From Eriocheir sinensis (Eukaryota; Arthropoda; Malacostraca; Decapoda; Varunidae): a DNA stretch of 64,000 nucleotides. The notes below the pieces were generated by a model, which was not told where the DNA came from, made no database searches, and was given only the letters and a program-made list of their open reading frames with translations. The translations under genes were made by a program, and so were the position numbers. This document shows, piece after piece, positions 9,743 through 21,769 of this stretch. The first letter of the stretch is position 1, and the number at the start of each line of letters is the position of its first letter. The stretch is from assembly GCF_024679095.1 (NCBI RefSeq), contig NC_066509.1:19684825-19748824 (forward strand), in the 5' to 3' direction.

Positions 9743-11740
9743 GTGTGGAACAACTTCAAAGATAAGCTTTTGGGAGTAGAAAAGGCTACAGTGCCGACGA
9801 AACCCAGGCGAGTAAATGGTGCCGTAGATCCACCGTGGATGACCAGAGAAATAAAAAGGGCGGTAAACTTAAAAAAAAGGAATTATAACCTAATGAAAGA
9901 GAATGACACGGCCGAAGCCCGTACTCAGTACCACAACAGCCTCAGAGCTTGTCGCACCCTTATTCGGAGTAGTAAACGCAACTACGAACAACACATAGCG
10001 CGTGACATCAAGACAAACTCAATTAAATTCTTCACATACATCAGATCGAAAAAGAAAGTAAACTCCAATATTGGTCCCCTGACAGACGAGACTGGAGCTG
10101 CAACTCAGGACAGTAAACAGATGGCCAGAATCCTCAACAGTAACTTCGCATCCGTATTCACAGTCGAAAACATCGAAACCATGCCCGAGAACCCTGACCC
10201 GCCGAGGGGAATCACGCCCTTGAAAATTGACTCAATATGCGACCAAGAAGTGAAAGAGTATTTGGATAAACTCGACACGAACAAGTCAACAGGACCTGAC
10301 GGTTTGTCCCCGCGGTTATTAAAAGAGCTTAAACAACAAATACTTCAGCCACTCACTAACATATTCAACCAGTCTGTTCAATTGAAAAGGTCCCGGAAGA
10401 CTGGAAGATGGCGAACGGAACCCCAATTTCGAAAAGGGAGACAAAAGCGTTGCATTAAACTACAGGCCCATAAGTTTGACATCTGTGGCATGAAAATACT
10501 CGAAAAGATTATTAGAGACAAACTTGTTAAGTTTCTAGAAGACAATAATGTAATCTCCGACACCCAGCATGGCTTCAGAAACAAGCGCTCCTGCCTAACG
10601 AATTTATTAGACTTCTTCCAAGGTATATATAAGAACTGGGATGCCCACATCCCCAGTGATGTTATATACCTGGACTTTCAGAAAGCCTTCGACAAAGTAC
10701 CGCACGAGCGACTCCTTAAGAAACTGCACTCGGCGGGCATTGGAGCCAATCTGATCGCGTGGATAAGAGATTGGCTCACCGACAGAAAACAACGAGTACT
10801 ACTCAACGGACAGCCTTCCGATTGGCTTCCAGTCACTAGTGGAGTGCCTCAAGGGTCAGTGCTGGGACCCATTCTCTTCATCATATATATCAACGACCTC
10901 GAATCAGGACTGAAATCCACAATATCGAAATTTGCTGATGACACCAAGGTTGGTGGAAAGGCCCTCACAAAGACCGACTGCGAAATCATTCAGAAAGACC
11001 TCAATCACATTATCGAATGGTCGGAAAAATGGCAAATGTCTTTTAATGTTGACAAATGCAAAGTCATGCACATTGGGTCCAGAAATAGTAACCACACATA
11101 CATCATGAATGGGAGACCTCTGCAAGCGATGCAGGAGGAAAAGGATCTTGGAGTCACTATCAGCAGTGACCTGAAACACGCGAATCACTGTAAAAAAGCA
11201 TACAACAAAGCCAACACTATGCTCGGGTTCATAGCGAGGAACTTCGAGTGTAAAACGCCAGACGTGATGCTATCCTTGTATAATTCCATGGTAAGACCAC
11301 ACCTCGAGTATGCAGTACAGTTCTGGTCTCCTAATTACAGAAAGGACACTGATTTACTGGAAAGGATTCAGCGACGCGCCACGAAAATGATACCAACCTT
11401 AAGGGCTCAACCGTACGAGGAACGACTCAAGCGACTCAATCTCTTTACATTAGAGAAAAGACGCCTACGAGGAGATATGATTCAAGTCTTCAAGTATCTG
11501 AAAAAATTCAATAACGTCGATTACTCCAATTTCTTTGAATTGCAAACCAACCTAAGAACTAGAAATAACGGTTTACCCATTCAGTCTAAGCGATGTAACA
11601 CAGACATCGGAAGGAGTTTCTTTTCAAACCGAGTCATCCGTCACTGGAACAATCTTCCTTCAGAAGTAGTAAATGCGAATACTATCAACTCCTTCAAATA
11701 TAGAATCGACCGTCACTTCGCTGCGTCGGGAGTAAACTGA
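9743..11740 (+). pseudogene. CR1-A ORF2, reverse transcriptase (665 codons)
   Basis: The RT copies element RNA into DNA at the nicked target. Landmarks: NKSTGPDGLSP near residue 181; catalytic Asp in YLDFQKAFDKVPH (about 311); [11 protein letters not shown] (about 367); FADD active site (397-400); WQMSFNVDKCKVMH; then the CR1 C-terminal block with RPHLEYAVQFWSP and RQRRATKM-like sequence. Residues about 214-250 do not read as RT: the expected WxxxxVxPIxKKG and YRPI blocks lie in the other frames at 10390-10490, so two compensating indels scramble it. The ORF is long but the enzyme would be defective. Confidence 0.92.
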
Positions 11741-11824
11741 ATATTGAGTTGCTTTCATCTGCTCCTCAATATCGAGGTGCTTTCATCTACTCCTCAATGT
11801 CGAGGTGCTTTCATCTGCTCCCCA
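11741..11824 (+). repeat. 28-bp triplicate in the CR1-A 3' UTR
   Basis: Three direct 28-bp copies of a cgaggtgctttcatct-containing unit directly after the ORF2 stop. Confidence 0.85.
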
Positions 11825-11902
11825 GGCCCCAGGCTGTCGAGCAGATTAAATCACCAAAGCGGGCAACCTCGTAATGAGCCAATAGGCTTTCTGTTGCCTG
11901 CG

Positions 11903-11926
11903 TTTCCATGTTTCCATGTTTCCATG
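11903..11926 (+). repeat. CR1-A 3' octamer tail (tttccatg)x3
   Basis: Exact three-fold octamer at the end of the element, followed at once by the atttgaaaagc flank. CR1 elements end in short octamer repeats instead of poly(A). Confidence 0.8.
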
Positions 11927-12283
11927 ATTTGAAAAGCTCGCTGCTCCCGCCTCCTAGTTTTCCCGCCTGATCTGTGACTCATCCCGCTCTCTCAGTCAAA
12001 ATGGAGGGGACTCCCGCGGTAAATTTCCACGGGCCACTCCCTGAATAATGAAATCATGACAATGACATTCGAGCTGATAAAGGAGGAAGAAGAGGGGAAA
12101 GAAGGGAAGGCGGACGAGAAAGGGAAAGGTAAAGAGGAAGTGAAGTGGAGACTAGCTGAGGGTTTATAGACAAGGAAAAAACCGATTACCTTTTCATTTG
12201 CTAAAAGGCGGAGTGAGAGGATTCGTCTGATACTGCTGTGTGTGATGGGGCGATTCAGCCCGTGTGTGTTGTCTGTTTAGGGG
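11927..12283 (-). mobile_element. inverted LTR-flank module and LTR, second copy
   Basis: 11927-12056 is the reverse complement of the 6904-7033 module, and 12057-12283 is most of the LTR in reverse. Together with 6623-7163 it forms an inner palindrome LTR / flank / hairpin / flank' / LTR' into which CR1-A has inserted. The 3' side of LTR' is missing its TG end and runs into a GGA repeat. Confidence 0.8.
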
Positions 12284-12899
12284 GAGGGGGTATATGTAGG
12301 GGGGAAGGAGGAGGAGGAGGAGGAGGAGGAGGAGGAGGAGGGAACAAGTAGGAGGAGCATGAGAAAAACTTACCTATTTCAACGTTAGTCAGGGGAGCAG
12401 AATCAAGTTAGTCGTGGGCGTGACCTTGACGGTGAGAAGCAAAGCTTATGAGAACGTTCAAATAAGGGGAAGAGATGCAAATAGTAATGGGCGAGTCTGT
12501 GGTAATGAAAAAAAAAAACATCTTATTACAACGCTTAAAGGTATCCTGATGTAAAGTAGTCCGTTGCATGTCTAAGTAGGTTCTGATCCTGGAATGCATT
12601 TTCAGTACTTTTTTATTGCCCTGTGCATTAATATTCCCTGGTGTGTTAGGACAATTCACTCATATAATAATAAGAATGACTATAGGGCATGTGCATTCAC
12701 CTATAATCCTGGGTTCCCATTCCTCTTTAAAGTATTTGTTCACCGATAATAAGTCTTGGGTATAGACCATGGTGCCCAGTGCAGCTAACCTCATTGAACT
12801 CCTTCCCTCTACAGCTTGGCAGCTTCCGTTGTGCTACGTATGTAATGAGGCTACAGCCTTATGATTTATCTATGTACAGTATATGGCTAATGAAATCAT
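12284..12899. other. (GGA)n, then low-repeat sequence
   Basis: A GGA repeat lies at 12300-12340. The rest is shared with the right arm at 61151-61690. An 83-codon open frame on the minus strand (12408-12659) is retained in both arms but resembles no known protein. Confidence 0.5.
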
Positions 12900-13057
12900 A
12901 CACAATACTAAACTGTTGAATTAGCTTAGGATCTGATAAATAACTAAGCCAAAAAGTGTATTATTTGTAACTTCATCTTTTGGGAGACTGAAAAAAGCAG
13001 TGTGGTCCCTTTGGGATGCAGGGATCTGCACCCACGAACAATGCAACAGGAAGGCAT
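12900..13057 (-). pseudogene. possible THAP zinc-finger relic, left arm
   Basis: On the minus strand from 13057 one frame begins MPSCCIVRGCRS, like the start of a THAP DNA-binding domain (Met-Pro, Cys-x2-4-Cys). A second frame about 70 bases on gives LPKDEVTNNTL, like the F/L-P-x-D segment that follows in THAP domains. At least one frameshift separates them and the later Cys/His pair is not visible. It could be part of a P-element-like transposase or a THAP gene fragment, or chance. Confidence 0.35.
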
Positions 13058-13900
13058 ACTGTACAAGAGTTTCCCATGTCACAGAAAACGGACCGCTCAG
13101 ACAGACATCCTCTAGCGGCTAGCCGGTGGCTGGGTCAAGACTGAAGTCCCCGCAACAATCATAACTTTTCCACGTCTACATTGTGACGCCACGGTCTGTC
13201 TGCGCAGTCCACACCAATTTTAGGCCAGCCCCCCCCCCCCCCCCCCCCACGTGAGAATACCTGGCTTGCCTCCCTCTACTTTGGCCCCACCCTCGCCCTC
13301 AGTGCTTCACGTCCCCGCCCGGCGCCACGCTCAGCCCCGCCACGCCGTGTAACCCTTGACACAACATCACACACAGGAGGGAGGGAATCTGCCCTTGCTG
13401 AGAGCCTGAGACCCCGACGCGGAGTAACACGTGACCACGTAACGCCCCACCCAACTGATTACTTTCCCTCGGCGCAGAGTGTCCTGTTCATGTAGTTCTG
13501 CGGTTATCAGTACTATAGTCTTTCCATTGCATCAAGTCACTTTAGGCGTGACTGTGTCAAGCAACTGTGCTGTCATTTCTCCCTTTAGCACTTGCTCTCC
13601 TTCCCTAACTCATCACCACTCACTCTCCCTCTCTCCTTCCCCCACTCACTCATTTTTTCCATCGTAAATTATCATGTTTTGACGTAGTCCCTGCACCACT
13701 CATGAGATAATTCTGTGTCTGGGTTCCTTGGCTTGACCGGCGCGGTGTCCTCGTCACCGTGACATCGTCGCACCAGCCACGATGCCACAACGTATTGGAA
13801 TGTGTGCAAACTCGCTGTTTTGCCCTCAAAAGACGAATCCTTCATAGAATTACATGATTGCATCATATAATTAAATGTAAACAGTAGTTATAACTCATTT
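13058..13900. other. GC-rich stretch with C homopolymer; no gene
   Basis: 13080-13480 is unusually GC-rich and CpG-bearing for this window and holds a run of about 20 C at 13231-13248; the right arm has only a short G run there (60814-60820). It could be an old regulatory region, but no coding frame follows on either side. Confidence 0.5.
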
Positions 13901-15172
13901 AGAATCAGTTAATAGTTTACAATATGAGGGAGAGAGGGTGGCGGCGATGATGAGGCACATCGGTAATCCCGCCGGCCACGCCTAAAATGACTTGATGAAA
14001 TGGAAAGAATGGAGGAAAGAGAGAGGAAGAGGAAAGAGAGAGGAAGGAGGAGTTGGTGAAGGAATGAATGGATTAAGAGCGGGAGTTTTTGTCTTTCAGT
14101 TCTACTTTCTTTCATTTCTTCTCTCATTTCCTCTTTTCTTTAATAATATCTTTGCATTACTTTCATTCAATTCTTCGCCACATATCTCTTTTCTATCTTT
14201 AATCTTAATTTCCTCTCAATTTCTTCTCCTGTTTGTCGTAGCCTGTCATTCATTCTAGTCTTTAATTTTCCTCATTTCTTTCGTTCACTTTTTCTTGCTT
14301 TCCTTTCTTCTCGTCTTTCATATTCTCTCATCTCTCAGATCTTCCCAGTTCTATCATCTCCTCTTGTCTCATTTTTTTCGTTTGATATTTTATTTCTTCT
14401 GAGCATCCATTTTTTCTCCCATTTCTTCTCTTCTTATATTTTTTCCATTTATTTCTCCAGTTTCTTCTCGTTTCATGTCTTCCCAGTTCTTTCTTCAGGA
14501 TCATCACATCATTTCCCTTCCCACACACTATGAATATCTCTTGCCTCTTCTAAACGTTTGGTGGCATGGTTTCCCTTCACACACATTTGGCCTCATATCC
14601 TCTCCTTATCTTCTTCCCGTCTTCTTAACACTATCTTCCAACTAATACTTCGCCTCACCCTTTCCTTTTTTTCTTCCCGTCCTCATAAAACTATCACCAG
14701 AATCTGCGCCTCATCCTCTTATATTTTTCCTGTCGTTTTTTACACTCAACTAAAAATTCACCTCATCCTCTCCTTTTCTTCTTCCCGTTTCTTTATATTT
14801 CATTCTCCACACGCGTTGACGAGTGTTTGAAGGGGAAACAAAACTAAACACGACGGAGAGTGGGAATTTGTGTTGAGGGCCGGAAAAAAAGTGAGGAGAG
14901 GAAAAGGAGCGGGAGGAGGAGGAAAAGGAGGAAGAGAAAGATGAGGCGGAGGAAGATGAGGAAGAGGAAGAGGAGGAGGAGGTGGAAGGAAGGAAGAGTG
15001 AGGGAAGTAGATGAAGGGGAGAGACTAATAAAGAAATGGAAAATCAAATATATTTTACGTTTTCTTCATTTTGTCATTACTTCCTCCTTCTTCTTCCTCT
15101 TCCCCATTCTCTTCTTCCTCCTCCTCCTACTCCTTTTTTTAAACCACATGCTCTTTCCACTCTGGTAACCTT
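13901..15172. other. low-complexity region; no gene
   Basis: Pyrimidine-rich sequence at 14100-14800 and a GGA/GAA-rich stretch at 14880-15020. Open frames are Leu/Ser/Phe- or Arg/Glu-rich artefacts. A 55-70-bp phrase around cacctcatcctctcctt(c)ttcttcccg recurs near 14600, 14660 and 14765. Confidence 0.6.
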
Positions 15173-15177
15173 CATTC

Positions 15178-15178
<1 letters not shown>

Positions 15179-15264
<86 letters not shown>
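15179..15264 (+). repeat. (AC)43 microsatellite
   Basis: Pure AC dinucleotides; the mirror site is the (GT)n at 58820-58900. Confidence 0.97.
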
Positions 15265-15268
<4 letters not shown>

Positions 15269-15572
15269 ATACTTTATCGCAGAAAAGGTGAGGACAACTA
15301 ATGTTACCAAGAAGAGGAGGGAGAGGAAGAAGAAGAGGAGGAGGAGGAAAAAACAAGAAAGAATCAGGAGGAGGAGGAGGAGGAGGAGGAGGAGGAGGAG
15401 GAGAAGGAGGAGGAGGAGGAAGAGGAGGATATGGAGGAGGAAGAGGAGGATTAGGAGGAGGAAGGAAATGGAACGAATGGATGTAATTATATGAAGTGGG
15501 ATTTTGGGAACCGAGAGGAGAAAATGGAGAAGAGAGGAGAGGAGGAGGAGAAAGAGATGAGAAGAATATTTT
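15265..15572 (+). repeat. (GGA)n-rich purine tract
   Basis: Mostly gga with gaa interruptions, densest at 15362-15475. Confidence 0.9.
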
Positions 15573-16008
15573 TGGAAGGAACATGAGTTACCTGACAGTA
15601 CAGAAGCTATGAGGAGGAAGAAGAGGAGGAGGAGGAGGAGGAGGAAAAGGAGAAAGAGGTGAGTAGAATAATTTTGGAAGGAACATGAGTTACCTGACAG
15701 TACAGAAGCTAGGAGGAGGAAGAAGAGGAGGAGGAGGAGGAGGAGGAGGAGGAGGAGGAGGAAAAAGAGGTGAATAGAATATTTTTGGAAGGAACATGAG
15801 TTACCTGGCAGTACAGAAGCTAGGAGGAGGAAGAAGAAGAGGAGGAGGAGGAGGAGGTTGAGGAGGAGGAGAAAGAGGTGAGTAGAATACTTTTGGAAGG
15901 AACACGAGTTACCTGACAGTACAACAGCTAGGAGGAGGAAGAAGAGGAGGAGGAGGAGGAGGAGAAAGAGGTGAGAAGAATAGTTTTGGAAGGAACATGA
16001 GTTACCTG
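15573..16008 (+). repeat. GAG-rich minisatellite, units of about 100-111 bp
   Basis: Four repeats of: tttttggaaggaacatgagt, tacctgacagtacagaagct, aggagg-rich purine run of variable length, aaagaggtgagtagaata. Units differ mainly in the number of gga triplets. Unit lengths are multiples of three, which is why the opposite strand shows a long repetitive Leu-rich open frame. The array resumes at 17874 after the LINE-A insertion. Confidence 0.9.
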
Positions 16009-17873
16009 ACATCTAGCATCTGGCATCTAGCCAAAAACATCTCCTCCAACTTCACTTCTTCATCTTTCCCTCCACTCCTCAGTCCTGACGGCAACACTGC
16101 CGTCTCATCTATCTCAAAGGCTGAACTCTTCTCTCAAACTTTTTCTAAAAACTCCACTCTGGACGATTCTGGGCATATTCCCCCTCTGACTCCTTTATGC
16201 CTGTTATAAAGATTCTTCAAAATGATGTTTTCTATGCCCTCTCTGGCCTCAATCCTCAGAAGGCTTATGGACCTGATGGAGTGCCTCCTATTGTCCTTAA
16301 AAACTGTGCCTCCGTGCTGTCACCCTGCCTGGTCAAACTCTTTCGCCTCTGCCTGTCAACATCTACCTTCCCTTCTTGCTGGAAGTATGCCTTCATACAG
16401 CTTATGCCTAAGAAGGGTGACCGCTCCAATCCCTCAAACTACCGTCCTATTGCTTTACTTTCTTGTCTATCTAAAGCTTTTGAATCAATCCTTAACCGGA
16501 AGATTCAAAAGCACCTTTCCACTTCTGACCTTCTATCTGATCGCCAGTATGGGTTCCGCAAGGGGCGTTCTACTGGTGATCTCCTAGCCTTCTTAACTGA
16601 CTCTTGGTCATCCTCTCTTAGCCGTTTCGGTGAAACCTTTGCTATTGCGCTGGACATATCAAAAGCTTTTGATAGGGTCTGGCACAAATCTTTGCTTTCC
16701 AAACTACCCTCATACGGTTTCTATCCTTCTCTCTGTACCTTTATCTCCAGTTTCCTTTCTGACCGTTCTATTTCTGCCGTGGTAGACGGTCACTGTTCTT
16801 CCCCTACATCTATTAACAGTGGTGTCCCACAGGGTTCTGTCCTATCTCCCACTCTTTTTCTGTTGTTCATTGATGATCTTCTTTCCAAAACGAACTGTCC
16901 TATCCATTCCTACGCCGATGATTCCACTCTGCATTACTCAACTTCTTTTAATAGAAGACCCACCCTACAGGAACTTAACGACTCAAGGCTGGAGGCTGCA
17001 GAACGCTTAGCCTCAGACCTTAGTATTATTTCCGATTGGGGCAAGAAGAACCTGGTGTCCTTCAACGCCTCTAAAACACAGTTTCTCCACCTATCCACTC
17101 GACACAATCTTCCAAACAAATATCCCCTATTCTTTGACAACACCCAGCTATCACCCTCCTCAACACTAAAAATCCTCGGTCTATCCTTAACTCAAAATCT
17201 CAACTGGAAACTTCATATCTCATCTCTTACTAAATCAGCTTCCTCGAGGCTGGGCGTTCTGTACCGTCTCCGCCAGTTCTTCTCCCCTGCACAGTTGCTA
17301 TCCATATACAGGGGCCTTGTCCGCCCTCGTATGGAGTATGCATCTCATGTGTGGGGGGGCTCCACTCACACAGCTCTTCTGGACAGAGTCTGGAAGTATG
17401 CTCTTCGTCTCATCAGCTCTCCTCCTCATACTGATAGTCTTCTACCTCTTAAATTCCGCCGCAATGTTGCCTCTCTTTCTATCTTCTATCGATATTTCCA
17501 CGCTGACTGCTCTTCTGACCTTGCTAACTGCATGCCTCCCCCCCTCCCGCGGCCCCGCTGCACTCGACTTTCTACTCATGCTCATCCCTATACTGTCCAA
17601 ACCCCTTATGCAAGAGTTAACCAGCATCTTCACTCTTTCATCCCTCACGCTGGTAAACTCTGGAATAATCTTCCTTCATCTGTATTTCCTCCTGCCTACG
17701 ACTTAAACTCTTTCAAGAGGAGGGTATCAGGACACCTCTCCTCCCGTATTTAATCTTGCTTTCGGCCACCTCTTTTGTTTCTTTTTTGGGAGCAGCGAGT
17801 AGCGGGCTTTTTTTTATTATTGTTTTCTTTTTTGTGTGTGCCCTTGAGCTGCCTCCATTGTTGTAAAAAAAAA
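16009..17873 (+). mobile_element. LINE-A (jockey-like), 5'-truncated copy in the left arm
   Basis: The element begins inside coding sequence (IWHLAKNIS frame), carries the RT and ends in the family tail (gcagcgagtagcgggc, T-run, gcccttgagctgcctcc, A-run). It splits the minisatellite cleanly between cctgaca and gtacag. 5' truncation and an A-rich end are normal for target-primed reverse transcription. Confidence 0.9.
16197..17753 (+). pseudogene. LINE-A reverse transcriptase (518 codons)
   Basis: RT of a jockey-like non-LTR element. Landmarks: KAYGPDGVPP (22-31), NPSNYRPIALLS (78-89), QYGFRKGRSTG (117-127), catalytic Asp in ALDISKAFDRVWH (151-163), [11 protein letters not shown] (208-218) and the YADD active site (239-242), followed by LGLSLTQNLNW and a C-terminal block with RPRMEYASHVWG. 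Upstream coding (15997-16209) is in a different frame, so there is a frameshift near 16190, and the endonuclease is absent. The RT itself looks intact here, the best-preserved LINE-A frame in the window. Assignment to jockey is from general RT style; a related clade is possible. Confidence 0.88.
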
Positions 17874-17998
17874 AGTACAGAAGCTAGGAGGAAGAAGAAG
17901 AGGAGGAGGAGGAGGAGGAGGAAGAGGTGAGAAGAATATTTTTGGAAGGAACATGAGTTACCTGACAGTATAGAAGCTAGGAGGAAGAAGAAGAGGAG

Positions 17999-18058
<60 letters not shown>
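17874..18058 (+). repeat. minisatellite continuation and (GA)n
   Basis: Two more units of the 15573-16008 minisatellite, then about 28 GA dinucleotides (18003-18058). The mirror (56097-56116) has only about nine. Confidence 0.9.
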
Positions 18059-18061
<3 letters not shown>

Positions 18062-18117
18062 ACTTATTTACATCCATTTCTTTTGTTGTCTGCTCTTTGT
18101 TGTTTCTCCTTTATCCT

Positions 18118-18146
18118 TGTTTATTATTATTATTATTATTATTATG

Positions 18147-18199
<53 letters not shown>

Positions 18200-18219
18200 T
18201 ATTGTTATTGTTATTGTTA

Positions 18220-18284
<65 letters not shown>

Positions 18285-18287
18285 GCT
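18118..18287 (+). repeat. (ATT)n microsatellite
   Basis: About 170 bp of att/tta trinucleotides, interrupted by gtt units near 18200-18225. The mirror at 55896-56034 lacks the gtt patch. Confidence 0.95.
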
Positions 18288-18633
18288 ATTATCACTATCA
18301 TCATTTATTTTCCCTCACCATCACAATGTCTGCGCCATAAATATTCACATCACACAATATTCACTGTTACGGTCCCGTGGTCATAAACATATTTAATTTG
18401 CGTATTCAAGCTGATTTCCCATAACGTATCTTCCCATATCAGTCTATCTATATTTATTTATTTATCTGTCAATCTATCTATCTATCTACGTATTAGAGTT
18501 TGTTGCTGTCTCTCCGTTTATTAGTGTATATATTTATATTTTTAGTTAAGTGCACGCCGCTGTCTCTAAGGCAATATTTTATCACATATGCATGTGTTTA
18601 TCTATTCGCTTATCAACCTAGCCTATTTATACA
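18288..18633. other. no gene; short TCTA repeats
   Basis: AT-rich sequence with a few tcta/ttta tetranucleotides at 18440-18490. Nothing coding. Confidence 0.6.
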
Positions 18634-19282
<649 letters not shown>

Positions 19283-19304
19283 ACCTCTACTACTACTCCT
19301 ACTC

Positions 19305-19337
<33 letters not shown>

Positions 19338-19476
19338 TTTTTTTTTTACTACAACGGGTCTCCATCTATTAGAGTTGCGTTGTGAGCGGTATATTCTCTC
19401 ATATCCTTTCACGAAGCAATTCATTGGCCCCACCCCGCCAATGACTGTGGCCGACAACCATCTTTATTTAATATTA

Positions 19477-19520
<44 letters not shown>

Positions 19521-19552
19521 TACTACTACTTCTACTACTACTACTACTGCTG

Positions 19553-19594
<42 letters not shown>

Positions 19595-19616
19595 TTATTA
19601 TTACTACTACCATTAT

Positions 19617-19678
<62 letters not shown>

Positions 19679-19716
19679 TGAACTACTACTACTGCTACTA
19701 TGAACTACTACTATGA

Positions 19717-19786
<70 letters not shown>

Positions 19787-19820
19787 TAACTACTACTACT
19801 ACCACTACTACCATTCTTAC
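19283..19820 (+). repeat. (TAC)n microsatellite complex
   Basis: Three (TAC)n runs (19283-19336, 19478-19679, 19690-19790) separated by repeat R1 and by short atgaac interruptions. Mirror: 54391-54890. Confidence 0.93.
19360..19477 (+). repeat. R1 dispersed repeat, copy 1
   Basis: 118-bp unit starting ctccatctattagagttgcg and ending tctttatttaatatta, with (TAC)n on both sides. A second copy lies at 22814-22930 in the same setting and each arm carries both. No coding capacity, no evident terminal repeats. Confidence 0.85.
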
Positions 19821-21704
19821 ATTCTAACACTATCATTATTAACATCTACATATTCTCGTTACCATTTCAAACACTATTATCTACACGTCACCCATCGGTA
19901 ACTACAAAAAATAAACACTTTTCACTATTCAAACAAAAGTAACCATCCCTTGTCCACTAACCTCATTTATTATTAACACCGAAATCATCAATAGTTTATT
20001 TCCAAACTATCAATCTACCACCCTAGGGGAAAAAGACAATGGCAGTACATTAACAGATTCACAAAGTAATCGTAAGAGTTTCAGAAAGTCGCGAATGTTT
20101 TTCCATCCCTCAAATATTGCCTTTCCCTTCCTTTGGGGGTTACTGGAGGGAAAATGTTATTGAAAAAAGATTATTAAAGTCTTTTCAGCCTACGCCCCCC
20201 TCCACCTCCCTCCCCCTCCTTTCTCTCCTTTTTTTTTTCTCCCTACAACAAACAGAGAGAGGAGGAGGAGGGAGGAAGAAGAGGAGGAAGAGGAGAAGGA
20301 AAAGGTAGTGAACAAAAGAATGAAAGGAGGAATAATGATAATATAGACCAGCATCATAAAAAAAAAAATCGGAAAAGCCGAAAATTACACTCCAAATTGA
20401 GTAAAAAAAAATCCACACTTCAGAAGGCTTGACTCCCCCCACCTACCCCATGGTGCCGGGGGGTGAGGCCTTGTTGGCGTAATTAAATATAATGCAGCAG
20501 TTCTCCAAACACTCGAATGAGGGAAAAAAACGGATTAAAGGTCTTTTATTGTAATTTGAGCCACCACTATTTTTTTTTTTAATTGTCTGTTTAATTTATT
20601 TTTCCGGCGGTTTTTTGTTAGAGTTGCTTCCTTTTTCTTAATTGGCCTCTGCATTTTTTTTCATTGTTGTCCTTTTTCACTGTTTTTTTTCTATTGTATT
20701 ATTTTAACATCTTTTCTATTTCAATTTTATGTCTCTTTTTTATTTCTTTTCATCGGATGAATCTAATCAGAATCCAAACTACACTTCTTCTACCTCGATA
20801 TATTTTTGTCTGCTGTACTTTTTTTCAGCGGAACTATTCTTATTCTGATTTCACCACACATTCTCTTCTTCGGCTGAATGTTTTTTTTCTACTCTGAGAC
20901 ACAAAATACTGGTCCAAATATATATACGGCTGTACCACGTCGCCTTATTCTATCCTCGTTCTTTTTTTGGTGTACTTATAACGGTGATACGTAGTGTTCA
21001 CATGCTTCATCCTTTCTAATTTAACTCTGTATATTGAATTTGCTGGAGTAATTTACTTATGGCGTCATAATAACACCTCTCCTACCTCCTTATGTTATTT
21101 TTTGTATTGTATATTTAAAAGGAATAAATATGCAAGGTGTTCTCATTCCACTATTTTGATTTTCCCAGCGATTTTTTACCGGAAGAATATATCCATTTTA
21201 ATTTCATTCCACTCTCTCTATATTCTGCTCCAAAACATATTTTCACATTTTTTAAGCAGAAGATAAATATGGTCATTACTCCAACTCCTTTATTTCCAGA
21301 CCAATACTCTGTTGTTTGCTTAATAGCCAAGGAATATACATTGCTACTGATTGGATTTTTTTTTTACGTCCCTTTTATTTCAACCTTCAGGAGAAAGAAT
21401 GTGTATTGAAACACGTGTCGGCGAGAAGCAGATACCTTACACACTTGTATTTCTATGTTATATTACGCAAACCTGCTACGTTTTTTACCTCTCTAACTTT
21501 CTTACTCACCTACTCGTTGCTTTTCTCTTTTTGCATCAGGTCATAAGAGTAGACAATCTAGTCTCGTTTGCTCATACATTTTTTTCTAATTATTCTTCAT
21601 GAAATAGCAACAAACATTTTCAGTTTTCCTTTTCTTTCCTCTTTTTTGTCACCATCCAGTTTACACCCAACTGTTCTCGTTAGTATCAACTAAGAAGCAT
21701 AAAA

Positions 21705-21710
<6 letters not shown>
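19821..21710. other. low-repeat AT-rich region; no gene
   Basis: Contains poly-T runs, a small GGA patch (20255-20300) and several short, Phe/Leu-rich open frames. Sequence is well kept between arms (partner 52497-54390), yet frames carry indels between copies, arguing against protein coding. Confidence 0.55.

Positions 21711-21767
<57 letters not shown>
21711..21767 (+). repeat. (TG)n at the 3' side of SINE A
   Basis: About 28 TG units that continue the 3' end of the SINE (read on the minus strand as (CA)n). Confidence 0.95.

Positions 21768-21769
<2 letters not shown>

Larger units (their letters stand above)
7165..11935 (+). mobile_element. CR1-clade LINE (CR1-A), near full length, left arm only
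   Basis: The order is that of a complete CR1 element: GC/pyrimidine-rich leader, ORF1 with zinc-finger-like start and SGNH esterase, ORF2 with APE endonuclease and RT, a short 3' UTR with a 28-bp triplicate, and a tail of three tttccatg octamers, the style of CR1 ends. It sits between the hairpin and an inverted copy of the hairpin flank. Several frameshifts make it inactive. The right arm has no copy. Confidence 0.9.

Noticed and set aside
13231..13248. C homopolymer as a regulatory G-quadruplex site
   Set aside because: A single homopolymer run of different length in the two arms is more likely a slippage or sequencing effect.
15176..16012. Long minus-strand open frame (278 codons) with repeated SGNSCSFQ-type and Leu-run units
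   Set aside because: It is the GAG minisatellite plus an (AC)n read backwards. Unit lengths happen to be multiples of three and purine-rich DNA has few stops on the other strand. No start context, no domain; the right copy breaks.
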